Shown here piece by piece: positions 1 to 7,483 of a DNA stretch of 44,874 nucleotides. Source of the stretch: JAVMKJ01 sp031732875 (GTDB lineage Bacteria; Pseudomonadota; Gammaproteobacteria; Competibacterales; Competibacteraceae); the NCBI GenBank assembly GCA_031732875.1, contig JAVMKL010000033.1:1-44874 (forward strand). Direction: 5' to 3'. The translations under genes and the position numbers were made by a program. The first letter of the stretch is position 1; each line of letters begins with the position of its first letter. The notes below the pieces were generated by a model. The model was not told the DNA's origin and did no database searches. It saw only the letters and a list, made by a program, of their open reading frames with translations.

Positions 1-41
1 TGCCGGTGCGCTTCGTGCCCCTGACCGGCGGCGAGCGCTGA
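1..41 (+). CDS. pcm: 3' end of a probable protein-L-isoaspartate O-methyltransferase (partial)
   Basis: Only the last 12 codons are in the window, in the frame starting at base 3. They read PVRFVPLTGGER followed by TGA at 39-41. Pcm proteins, which repair isoaspartyl residues using S-adenosylmethionine, commonly end in a VRFVPL motif followed by a few residues, and this tail matches that pattern. The identification rests on this short tail alone, so it is tentative. The stop codon lies in the loop of the inverted repeat at 18-60. Confidence 0.45.
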   Translation, partial: PVRFVPLTGGER

Positions 42-60
42 GCCGGTCGCCGGTCAGGGG
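18..60 (+). terminator. Perfect 13-bp inverted repeat over the pcm stop codon
   Basis: CCCCTGACCGGCG (18-30) is exactly complementary to CGCCGGTCAGGGG (48-60), with a 17-nt loop that contains the TGA of the upstream gene. The stem is very GC-rich, but no run of T follows. It may act as a transcript-end structure or an RNA-stability hairpin rather than a classical intrinsic terminator. Confidence 0.5.
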
Positions 61-429
61 GTCACCTATGAGGTGAAAGCAACGCCGGCTCCGCGCCTTG
101 CTGTTTCAACCCGAACTATACTGTCATAGCGAAACCGCAACCCTTCAGGACATCATGGGAAGTGCGACGGGATTGTAGCGGCGGGATAGCAGGATTACGA
201 AGCGGAGCGAAAGAACGCCCTGTTTCAGTGGCGGCTGGATGATAGGTGGAAACCGCTTATCACCTCAGATGCAACGCCGAAACAGCCGCTGCAGCAGACC
301 GGCGGGACATGATGATCACCAGATTGAAACGCTGGAGCGCCGCCGGCTGCTGAGCTTTAGTGTTCGTCGGCGCTTCGCGCCGACGAACGGAGCACGCGAG
401 TCATCAACCAAAGCGAAAAAGACGCACTT
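61..429. other. Intergenic region without a recognisable gene
   Basis: This 370-base stretch between pcm and the sulfatase holds no reading frame that I recognise. It is lower in GC than its neighbours. It has a small dyad, CACCT-ATG-AGGTG (64-76), and a strong hairpin at 362-388, listed separately. No clear -35/-10 pair was found for the sulfatase. Confidence 0.5.
362..388 (+). promoter_or_regulatory. Perfect 12-bp hairpin in the sulfatase leader
   Basis: GTTCGTCGGCGC (362-373) and GCGCCGACGAAC (377-388) are exact reverse complements separated by the triplet TTC. The hairpin ends 41 bases before the sulfatase ATG. It has no T run, so it could be an mRNA-stability element or the remnant of a terminator or mobile element. 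Its function is unknown. Confidence 0.45.
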
Positions 430-2889
430 ATGAGCGCGATCAACCGAATCCTAACGATCAGCTTGTTGCTGGGTATGTGCGGCGCAGTTGCCGATGCGGC
501 GATGGCCCAGCAGACCACCGGCACACCGGGTTCACCCGGCGCGACGAATACCATCGACGGCCGGTACCTGCCGAACCCGCCGCAGCCCTTCCGTGGCGAG
601 ATCAGCCCGAATGCCGCGCAGTCGAAGCCGTACTGGCCGCAGATCGTCGTCCCGCCCAAGGGTGCGCCGAACGTCCTGCTGATCATGACCGACGACGTCG
701 GCTTCGCGGCGCCGTCGACCTTCGGCGGCGTGATTCCGACACCCGCACTCGACCGCGTCGCGCAGATGGGGCTGCGCTACACGCGCTTCCACACCACCGC
801 GCTGTGCTCGCCGACGCGCGCTGCGCTGCTCACAGGGCGCAACCACCACTCGGTGGCCACCGGCGTCGTCGTCGACCAAGCGACCGGATTCCCCGGCTAC
901 AACAGCGTGATCCCGCGCGACGCGGTCGCGATCGGCGAAATCCTGCGCCAGAACGGCTACGACACCTCATGGTTTGGCAAGGACCACAACGTGCCGCAGT
1001 GGGAGGGCAGCCAGGCGGGGCCGTTCCACAACTGGCCGACCGGGCCGGTGAAGGGCTTCGACTACTACTACGGCTTCCTCGGCGACGACGCCAGCCAGTG
1101 GCAGCCGGGCAACCTGTTCCGCAACACCACGCCGATCGAGCCCTTCCTCGGCAAGCCGGGGTGGAACCTGATCACCGCGATGGCCGACGAGGCGATCGGG
1201 CGTATCCGCATGATGAGCGAGCTGCAGCCCGAGCGGCCGTTCATGATCTATTACGCGCCGGGCGGCACGCACGCGCCGCACCACCCGACGAAGGAGTGGG
1301 TCGACAAGATCAGCGCGATGAAGCTGTTCGACGAAGGCTGGAACAGGCAGCGCGAACGCATCTTCGCCAACCAGAAGCGGCTCGGTATCGTGCCGCAGAA
1401 CGCCACGCTGACCGAGTGGCCGAAGGACCTGGCGCAGTGGGACTCGCTGTCGGCCGAGGCGAAGAAGCTCTACATCCGCCAGGCCAACGTCTACGCGGCC
1501 TACCTGGCCTACACCGACCATGAGATCGGCCGGGTGATCCAGGCGGTGCAGGACGCCGGCAAACTCGACAACACGCTGATCATCTACGTCAGCGGCGACA
1601 ACGGTTCGAGCCCCGAGGGCACCGTCAACGGCCTGTACAGCGAGTACGCGGTGGCCAACGGGGTTTATCCATCGGTGGATCTCAACATGAAGTTCTACGA
1701 AGCCTGGGGCACCGACCAGACCTACCCGCACTACGCCGTAGGTTGGGCGTGGGCCTGGGACACACCGTACCAGTACACGAAGGAGGTGGCGTCGCACTTC
1801 GGCGGCACGCGCAACGGCATGGCGATGGCCTGGCCGGCGCGCATCAAGGACAAGGGCGGCATCCGCCACCAGTTCCACCACGTGATCGACATCGTGCCGA
1901 CGATCCTCGAAGCAGCCGGACTGCCCGAGCCGGTGATGGTCAACGGCGTCGCGCAGAAGCCGATCGAGGGCGTCAGCATGGCCTACAGCTGGGACAGTGC
2001 CAACACGCCGGGCCACCGGGTGACGCAGTACTTCGAGATGTTCGGCTCGCGCGCGATCTACCACGACGGCTGGATCGCCTCGGCGCCGCCGCCGCAGCCG
2101 CCGTGGAACCTGGCCGCCAAGCCGAGCCCGGACGTGATGAACGGCTTCAAGTGGGAGCTGTACAACCTGAACGAGGACTGGACGCAGTCCAACGACCTGG
2201 CCGCGAAGATGCCGGACAAGCTGCGTGACATGAAGCAGCGCTTCGACATCGAAGCGGCGAAGTACAACGTGTTCCCGCTCGACGACACGCGGCTGCCGCG
2301 CTTCATCTCCGACAAGCCGAGCTACACGCCGGGGCGCGCCGCGTACACGTACCACGGCGAGATCGCGAACGTGCCGTTTCCCGGCTACGCCGGCGCGCCG
2401 CCGGTGCTGAACCGCTCGTACACGATCACCGCCGAGATCGAGGTGCCCACGAGCGGCGCCGAAGGCATGCTGGTCACCAACGGTGGGCGCTTCGGCGGCT
2501 ACGGCTTCTACCTGCTGAAGGGCCAGCCGGTGTTCACCTGGAACCTGATCGATCTCGAGCGCGTCAAGTGGCAGGGCAAGGAGGCGCTCGCGGCCGGCAA
2601 GCACACGCTCGAGTTCGATTGGAAATACGACGGCCCGGGACCCGGCAAGGGCGGCACCGGCACGCTGAAGGTCGACGGCGCGGTCATCGACAGCCATCCG
2701 ATGGCGCGCAGCATTCCGCTCGTGCTGCCGTGGGACGAGATGTTCAACGTCGGCCTCGACACCGCCACGCCGGTCGACGACCGGGACTACCAGGTGCCGT
2801 TCCCCTTCACCGGCACGATCGGCGAGTTAACCGTCAAGCTTGGGCCGGTAGAGATGGCGGCCGCGGAACAGCCGAAAGAGAAGAAATAG
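430..2889 (+). CDS. Secreted arylsulfatase (sulfatase family S1)
   Basis: An 819-residue alkaline-phosphatase-superfamily sulfatase that hydrolyses sulfate esters. A signal peptide (about residues 1-27, ending ADAAMAQ) predicts export to the periplasm. The fold begins at NVLLIMTDD, with D88 and D89 as expected metal ligands. The sulfatase signature is C126-S-P-T-R130, where Cys126 would be converted to formylglycine, so a maturase is needed elsewhere. A second metal-site motif, GDNG, contains D390. The roughly 250 residues after the catalytic domain resemble the beta-sandwich extension of long (about 780-residue) AtsA-type arylsulfatases. The gene stands alone, with no sulfate-transport or second sulfatase gene beside it. 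No good ribosome-binding site precedes the ATG. The substrate cannot be predicted. Confidence 0.9.
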   Translation: MSAINRILTISLLLGMCGAVADAAMAQQTTGTPGSPGATNTIDGRYLPNPPQPFRGEISPNAAQSKPYWPQIVVPPKGAPNVLLIMTDDVGFAAPSTFGGVIPTPALDRVAQMGLRYTRFHTTALCSPTRAALLTGRNHHSVATGVVVDQATGFPGYNSVIPRDAVAIGEILRQNGYDTSWFGKDHNVPQWEGSQAGPFHNWPTGPVKGFDYYYGFLGDDASQWQPGNLFRNTTPIEPFLGKPGWNLITAMADEAIGRIRMMSELQPERPFMIYYAPGGTHAPHHPTKEWVDKISAMKLFDEGWNRQRERIFANQKRLGIVPQNATLTEWPKDLAQWDSLSAEAKKLYIRQANVYAAYLAYTDHEIGRVIQAVQDAGKLDNTLIIYVSGDNGSSPEGTVNGLYSEYAVANGVYPSVDLNMKFYEAWGTDQTYPHYAVGWAWAWDTPYQYTKEVASHFGGTRNGMAMAWPARIKDKGGIRHQFHHVIDIVPTILEAAGLPEPVMVNGVAQKPIEGVSMAYSWDSANTPGHRVTQYFEMFGSRAIYHDGWIASAPPPQPPWNLAAKPSPDVMNGFKWELYNLNEDWTQSNDLAAKMPDKLRDMKQRFDIEAAKYNVFPLDDTRLPRFISDKPSYTPGRAAYTYHGEIANVPFPGYAGAPPVLNRSYTITAEIEVPTSGAEGMLVTNGGRFGGYGFYLLKGQPVFTWNLIDLERVKWQGKEALAAGKHTLEFDWKYDGPGPGKGGTGTLKVDGAVIDSHPMARSIPLVLPWDEMFNVGLDTATPVDDRDYQVPFPFTGTIGELTVKLGPVEMAAAEQPKEKK

Positions 2890-3010
2890 CCAGGTATGGC
2901 GCCAGCTGGCAAGGCCATGCAGGGAACCGTCGAAAGCGGCATTTCGCTTGGCTTTCGCCGGCCCCTGATGGCCGACGTTAGGCGGCTGAAATACCGCAAA
3001 TTCAACCACC

Positions 3011-3097
3011 ATGCACTGAAAGTGCATAGATTGGGCGCTAAAGCGCTATCCGTGGACTAACCACGGACTGAAAGCCTATGGGACTGAAAATCCATAG
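3011..3097. repeat. Array of four adjacent small hairpins with ACTGAA/ACTAA loops
   Basis: Four consecutive inverted repeats occur: ATGCACT-GAA-AGTGCAT (3011-3027), GCGC-TAAA-GCGC (3035-3046), CCGTGG-ACTAA-CCACGG (3050-3066) and CTATGG-loop-CCATAG (3076-3097, loop GACTGAAAAT). The stems differ in sequence, but the loops or loop edges share ACT(G)AA. The signal is conserved structure rather than a conserved spacer or repeat sequence. Confidence 0.65.
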
Positions 3098-3181
3098 TTT
3101 GAACTATGAGCGGACTAACGTCTTCATGGGACAATCAACGCAGAATTTTTATAGCTTCTCAAAACCAATGACTTAGATGTC

Positions 3182-3412
3182 ATGACGGAGGAGGCTCTTC
3201 GTCGCGAGCCCTTCCAGTTCGAAGTCGATATCCCCTACGCCGACACCGACAATCCCCGATATCGACTTGACCTCTATCTGCCGAAGCGCCGAGAGTCAGA
3301 AAAGCCGCTGGTGTCTCAACACCGCGATCTACTTCTTCCAAGACCTGGGTCAGGTCACCGACCGGTTGTTGAGTCATCCCCCCAGATCGTCATTCCCACC
3401 GTGGTGGTGTAG
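3182..3412 (+). pseudogene. Truncated alpha/beta-hydrolase-like fragment
   Basis: The first 43 or so residues (through DIPYADTDNPRYRLDLYLP, to about base 3310) resemble the N-terminus of BD-FAE/carboxylesterase-type alpha/beta hydrolases. In those proteins a segment of this kind precedes the HGGxW oxyanion motif. Here the similarity stops before that motif; the frame continues with unrelated residues and ends at 3412. No nucleophile elbow is present, so it cannot be an active enzyme. A start at 3182 is possible but has no clear ribosome-binding site. It is probably the remnant of a deleted gene. Confidence 0.45.
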
Positions 3413-3537
3413 GGAATTCAGTCGCACGCCAGGCCTGCAATGTGAAGACTGGTATTGAGAAAAATTAAGGGGTGGCGCGTAGCGCTGGCGTGGTTCGAAA
3501 CGGTGATTACACCAGTCAGATAGGAACACCATACCGT

Positions 3538-5967
3538 ATGCGTTCCAGTATTGCAGGCTGGGTCTCGGATTGGCTCCCCTACCCGGCCATCGCCCTGCTC
3601 TCGGCCGCCGCCCTGGGTTACGAAATCCTCCTCATGCGGCTGTTCTCGATCATCCAGTGGCATCACTTCGCCTACATGATGATCAGCGTGGCGCTGCTGG
3701 GCTACGGGGCGGCGGGCGCGTTCGTGACCCTGGTTCAACGGCCGCTGCTGGCGCGTTTCACCGGCGCCTTCGCGACCGCCGCGGGCCTGTTCGGCGCGAC
3801 GGCGCTGTTGGCCTTCCTCGCCGCCCAGACGGTCGGTTTCAACGCCCTGGAAATCCTCTGGGACCCCCGGCAACCGGCCCGGCTGGCCCTGATCTACGCC
3901 TTGCTGATCGTGCCCTTTTTCTGCGCCGCCACCGCCATCTGCCTGAGCTTCACCCGCTTTCCCACCCACATTCCGCGCCTGTACGCGGCCGATATCACCG
4001 GTGCGGCGGCCGGCGGTCCTGGCAGCGTCGGCCTGCTGACGATCATGCGGCCGGAAACCGCCCTGCGGCTGATCGCCGTGCTGGGTTTGACCGCCGGGGC
4101 GCTGGCGGTCTGGCGCGGCGGCCAGCGCCGGATTGCCGCCGGTTTCGCGCTGGCGGCGCTTGCCATTCTCGCGCTGCCGGCGTCCTGGACCGCGTTGCAA
4201 GCCTCGCCCTACAAGGAACTGGCCCAGACTCTGCAAGTCGCGGGCGCGCGGGTGGTCGCCGAGGCATCCAGCCCGCTGGGCGTGGTGACGGTGGTCGAGA
4301 GTCCCACCGTGCCGTTCCGCCATGCACCGGGCCTGAGCCTGATGGCCAGCGCCGAACCGCCGCCGCAGATCGCGCTGTTCACCGACGGCGACGGCCTGAC
4401 CGCCATCAACCGCTTCGATGGCCGCTGGGAGCCGCTGGCCTATCTGGATTTTCTGACCTCGGCCCTGCCCTATCATTTGCTGCAACATCCCGAAGTCCTG
4501 ATCCTGGGCGCGGGCGGCGGAACCGATATCCTGCAGGCACTGGCGCTCGGCGCCCGGACCGTGGACGCCGTGGAACTGAACCCTCAGGTGGTGGCGCTGG
4601 TGCAAGAACGATTCGGCGCCTTCTCCGGCCGCCCCTACAGCCTGCCGGGCGTGCGGCTGCATGTCGGGGAAGCGCGCGGCTTCGTCGAGGCCAGCGCCGT
4701 GCGCTTCGATCTGATCCAGGTCGCGCTGCTGGACGCGTTCTCGGCGGCGGCGGCCGGCCTGCACGGCCTGGCGGAAAGCTATCTCTACACCGTGGAAGCC
4801 CTGCGGACCTATCTGGACCATCTGCGACCCGGCGGCCTGCTGGCGATCACCCGCTGGGTGACCCTGCCGCCACGGGATGCGCTCAAGCTATTCGCGACGG
4901 CGGTGGCGGCCCTGGAAACCCAAGGGGCATTGGAACCCGGCGCACGGCTGGTGATGATCCGGGGCTGGAAGACCGCGACCCTGCTGGTGAAGAACGGCCC
5001 CTTCACCCCCGCCGAGATCGCGGCGGTTCGGGCGTTCTGCGCGGCCCGCGCCTTCGATCCGGTCTGGTACCCCGGCATGACGCCGGACGTGGCCAACCGC
5101 CACAACGTCCTGGACCGGCCGTATTTTTACGAGGGCGCGGCGGCGCTGCTGTCCGACCGGCGGGTCGACTTCATGGACCGCTACAAATTCGTCATCCGGC
5201 CGGCCACCGATGACCGGCCGTATTTCTTCCACTTCTTCCGCTGGGACGCGCTGCCGGAAATCCTCGCCTTGAAGAACCGTGGCGGCCTGTCCCTGCTGGA
5301 GTGGGGTTATCCGGTGGTGGTTGCCACCCTGGCGCAGGCGGTGATATTCGGCTTCGTGCTGACCCTCCTGCCGCTGTGGCTGTTCCTGCGGCGGGAACCG
5401 GAAACCGGCCGGGGCGCCGGACGCGTGGCGCTGTATTTCACCGCCCTGGGCTTGGCCTTCATGCTGGTGGAAATCGCCTTCATCCAGAAATTCGTCCTGT
5501 TCCTCAGCCATCCGGTATATGCCGTGGCGGTGGTGCTGACCGCGTTCCTGCTGTTCGCCGGACTGGGCAGCCGGGTTGCCGAGCGGTTCCAGACAACGGG
5601 ACGATCGCGCCGGGCGGTCGGGCTGGCGGCGGCGGCCATTGCGGCGCTGGCCCTGTTGTACGTGCTGGCGCTGCCGCCGATCTTCCGGCCGTTGATGGGA
5701 CTGGCGGACGGCGTCAAGATCGGGCTGTCCGTACTGCTGATCGCGCCGCTCGCCTTTGCCATGGGGATGCCCTTTCCGCTGGGTCTGGCCAGCGTCGCGG
5801 CCAGGACGCCGGTGCTGGTGCCCTGGGCTTGGGCGCTGAACGGCTTCGCCTCGGTGGTGGCCGCGGTGCTGGCCACGGTGCTGGCGATTCACTGGGGCTT
5901 CACCGCGGTGGTGATCGTAGCCGCCCTCCTGTACCTGACCGCCGCGGCTCGCTTTCCGGGCGAGTGA
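3538..5967 (+). CDS. Membrane-bound spermidine-synthase-like protein
   Basis: An 809-residue integral membrane protein with a soluble aminopropyltransferase/methyltransferase-like domain in the middle. About six hydrophobic segments lie before residue 240. The Rossmann motif ILGAGGGTDIL follows at about 322, an acidic VELNP at about 344 and GEAR at about 379. Several further membrane segments lie after residue 580. This matches fused transporter-like/spermidine-synthase proteins, whose substrates are mostly unknown. The ATG at 3538 was chosen because AGGAA lies upstream and the hydrophobic domain starts shortly after; an upstream GTG at 3472 would add 22 residues. Polyamine synthesis is not assured, as relatives with this architecture are often only annotated by domain. 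Confidence 0.8.
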   Translation: MRSSIAGWVSDWLPYPAIALLSAAALGYEILLMRLFSIIQWHHFAYMMISVALLGYGAAGAFVTLVQRPLLARFTGAFATAAGLFGATALLAFLAAQTVGFNALEILWDPRQPARLALIYALLIVPFFCAATAICLSFTRFPTHIPRLYAADITGAAAGGPGSVGLLTIMRPETALRLIAVLGLTAGALAVWRGGQRRIAAGFALAALAILALPASWTALQASPYKELAQTLQVAGARVVAEASSPLGVVTVVESPTVPFRHAPGLSLMASAEPPPQIALFTDGDGLTAINRFDGRWEPLAYLDFLTSALPYHLLQHPEVLILGAGGGTDILQALALGARTVDAVELNPQVVALVQERFGAFSGRPYSLPGVRLHVGEARGFVEASAVRFDLIQVALLDAFSAAAAGLHGLAESYLYTVEALRTYLDHLRPGGLLAITRWVTLPPRDALKLFATAVAALETQGALEPGARLVMIRGWKTATLLVKNGPFTPAEIAAVRAFCAARAFDPVWYPGMTPDVANRHNVLDRPYFYEGAAALLSDRRVDFMDRYKFVIRPATDDRPYFFHFFRWDALPEILALKNRGGLSLLEWGYPVVVATLAQAVIFGFVLTLLPLWLFLRREPETGRGAGRVALYFTALGLAFMLVEIAFIQKFVLFLSHPVYAVAVVLTAFLLFAGLGSRVAERFQTTGRSRRAVGLAAAAIAALALLYVLALPPIFRPLMGLADGVKIGLSVLLIAPLAFAMGMPFPLGLASVAARTPVLVPWAWALNGFASVVAAVLATVLAIHWGFTAVVIVAALLYLTAAARFPGE

Positions 5968-5973
5968 AACGAG

Positions 5974-6002
5974 TTGACAGATTTTGCGATTTTGACCTAA
6001 AA
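5974..6002 (+). promoter_or_regulatory. Possible sigma-70 promoter for ybeY
   Basis: A perfect TTGACA (5974-5979) is followed after 17 bases by CTAAAA (5997-6002), a weak -10. It starts just after the stop of the upstream gene and about 47 bases before the ybeY ATG, in an AT-richer island. The position is good; the -10 is poor. Confidence 0.35.
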
Positions 6003-6048
6003 CCTGCCGCGCGAACCCCTACGCCCGCCACGAACAGGACAATCCCTC

Positions 6049-6516
6049 ATGACGCTGGAACTGGACCTGCAAATCGCCCTCGACATGCCCGGACTGCCGG
6101 CCGATCCCGAGTTCCGCCGCTGGGCGGAAGCGGCGCTGGCCGGCGCGGACTGTCGGCGCGATGCCGAATTGACGATCCGCATCGTCAACGAGGCCGAAAG
6201 CACCGCCCTCAACGATACCTACCGCCACAAGCAGGGACCGACCAACGTGCTGTCCTTCCCGTTCGAGAACCCGCCGGGGGTCGAGAGTTCGCTGTTGGGC
6301 GACGTCGTGATCTGCGCGCCGGTGGTGCTGCGCGAGGCGGTCGTCCAAGGCAAATCGCCGGAAGCGCACTGGGCCCACCTGGTCGCGCATGGCGTTTTGC
6401 ACCTGCTGGGCTATGATCATGATGAAGCCCAGGCCGAGGCCATGGAATCCTTGGAAATCCGCATCCTGGCGGGACTCGGCTACCCTGATCCCTATGGAGA
6501 CCCGAACGACCCATGA
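6049..6516 (+). CDS. ybeY: Endoribonuclease YbeY (16S rRNA maturation and quality control)
   Basis: A 155-residue member of the YbeY metalloprotein family, cytoplasmic, acting in 16S rRNA 3'-end processing and ribosome quality control. The zinc motif HxxxHxxxxxH is complete: H114, H118 and H124 in HGVLHLLGYDH. Upstream motifs NDTYRHK and TNVLSFPF are also typical. It overlaps corC by four bases (ATGA), indicating translational coupling. In many gammaproteobacteria phoH precedes ybeY; here a membrane spermidine-synthase-like gene does. Confidence 0.95.
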   Translation: MTLELDLQIALDMPGLPADPEFRRWAEAALAGADCRRDAELTIRIVNEAESTALNDTYRHKQGPTNVLSFPFENPPGVESSLLGDVVICAPVVLREAVVQGKSPEAHWAHLVAHGVLHLLGYDHDEAQAEAMESLEIRILAGLGYPDPYGDPNDP

Positions 6517-7385
6517 GCGAAGAACGATCCGAACCGAGCCATAAACCTTCATGGCTGGAACGTTTGGGCCTCGCCCTGATGGGCGAACCCAAGGACCGGG
6601 ACGAATTGATGGGCATGCTGCGCGACGCGCAACAGCGGGAACTGCTGGATACCGACGCCTTGACGATGATGGAAGGCGTCATCCGGGTGTCGGAGCTCAA
6701 GGTGCGGGACGTGATGCTACCCCGCGCCCAGATGGTGGTTCTGGAACACGACTGGAGTCTGGAACGCTTGATCGCCGCGATCGTCGAGTCCGGCCATTCC
6801 CGCTTTCCGGTCATCGACGAGAGCAAGGACAACGTCATCGGCGTCCTGATCGTCAAGGATCTGCTGGCCCACGCCTTCGACCGCCCCGAAGACTTCGACC
6901 TCCACGCCCTGCTGCGCCCGGCCAAGTTCATTCCCGAAAGCAAGCGCCTTAACGCCCTGCTGAAGGAATTCCGCGGCAACCGCCTGCACATGGCCATCGT
7001 GGTGGACGAATACGGCGGGGTAGCCGGTCTGATCACCATCGAGGACGTGCTGGAGGAGATCGTCGGCGAAATCGACGACGAGCACGACACCGAGGACGAG
7101 AGCACCTTCATCCGTCCGCAGGGCGACGCCTTCATCGTCAGGGCGCTCACTCCGGTCGAGGATTTCAACAAGTATTTTCAGGCGGAACTCAGCGACGAAC
7201 GGGCCGACACCATCGGCGGTCTGGTGATGATGGAACTGGGCCGGCTGCCCAAGGGCGGCGAGACGGTGGATCTGGGGCGATTTCGCTTCCAGGTGCTGCG
7301 CGCCGACAACCGGCGCATCCATCTGCTGGAAATGACGCTCGGCGACGGCCAGGAGCCGACGCCTGCCGCCCCCGAGGAAGTCTGA
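6513..7385 (+). CDS. corC: CorC/YbeX-type CBS-domain protein
   Basis: A 290-residue cytosolic protein of the CorC/HlyC group, associated with magnesium and cobalt efflux and genetically with ribosome and YbeY function. Two CBS motifs span roughly residues 65-185 (VRDVMLPRAQM marks the first; IVVDEYGG the second). A CorC_HlyC domain follows at about 205-280. There is no DUF21 membrane domain, so this is the short YbeX form. The ATG overlaps the ybeY stop. The gene lies in the conserved ybeY-corC-lnt order. Confidence 0.93.
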   Translation: MSEERSEPSHKPSWLERLGLALMGEPKDRDELMGMLRDAQQRELLDTDALTMMEGVIRVSELKVRDVMLPRAQMVVLEHDWSLERLIAAIVESGHSRFPVIDESKDNVIGVLIVKDLLAHAFDRPEDFDLHALLRPAKFIPESKRLNALLKEFRGNRLHMAIVVDEYGGVAGLITIEDVLEEIVGEIDDEHDTEDESTFIRPQGDAFIVRALTPVEDFNKYFQAELSDERADTIGGLVMMELGRLPKGGETVDLGRFRFQVLRADNRRIHLLEMTLGDGQEPTPAAPEEV

Positions 7386-7440
7386 CTTCCCAACCCGACC
7401 CAACGGCTGATCGTTCGAATCACCCCGACGCTTCGTCCCA

Positions 7441-7462
7441 CCCCTCCTCGTCCGGGGAGGGG
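7441..7462. repeat. GC-rich palindrome upstream of lnt
   Basis: CCCCTCC (7441-7447) pairs with GGAGGGG (7456-7462) around an 8-nt loop. It lies between corC and lnt and contains the only purine-rich stretch that might act as a ribosome-binding site for lnt, though about 21 bases from the ATG. It resembles palindromic stretches at 21999-22022 and 28665-28700. Confidence 0.45.
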
Positions 7463-7483
7463 AACCCACCCCCGACGCCGCCG

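Larger units (their letters stand above)
2890..3537. other. Gene-poor region with hairpin array and gene remnant
   Basis: This 650-base stretch separates the sulfatase from the membrane spermidine-synthase-like gene. It contains a row of four short hairpins (3011-3097) and the first third of an alpha/beta hydrolase-like reading frame (from 3182). The rest has lower GC than its surroundings and no convincing gene. It reads as a junction of past insertions and deletions. Confidence 0.6.

Noticed and set aside
967..2697. 576-codon open frame on the minus strand opposite the sulfatase
   Set aside because: It lies wholly inside a gene with clear catalytic motifs; its composition (Arg, Val, His, Asp rich) is typical of an antisense shadow in GC-rich DNA.
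2977..2983. GTTAGGC, resembling an integron attC core site
   Set aside because: No matching complementary GCCTAAC-type core within 100 bases and no cassette-like arrangement or integrase.
3011..3097. Hairpin array considered as a CRISPR array
   Set aside because: Stems differ from unit to unit, spacers are absent and there are no cas genes; it is a structural repeat, not a CRISPR.
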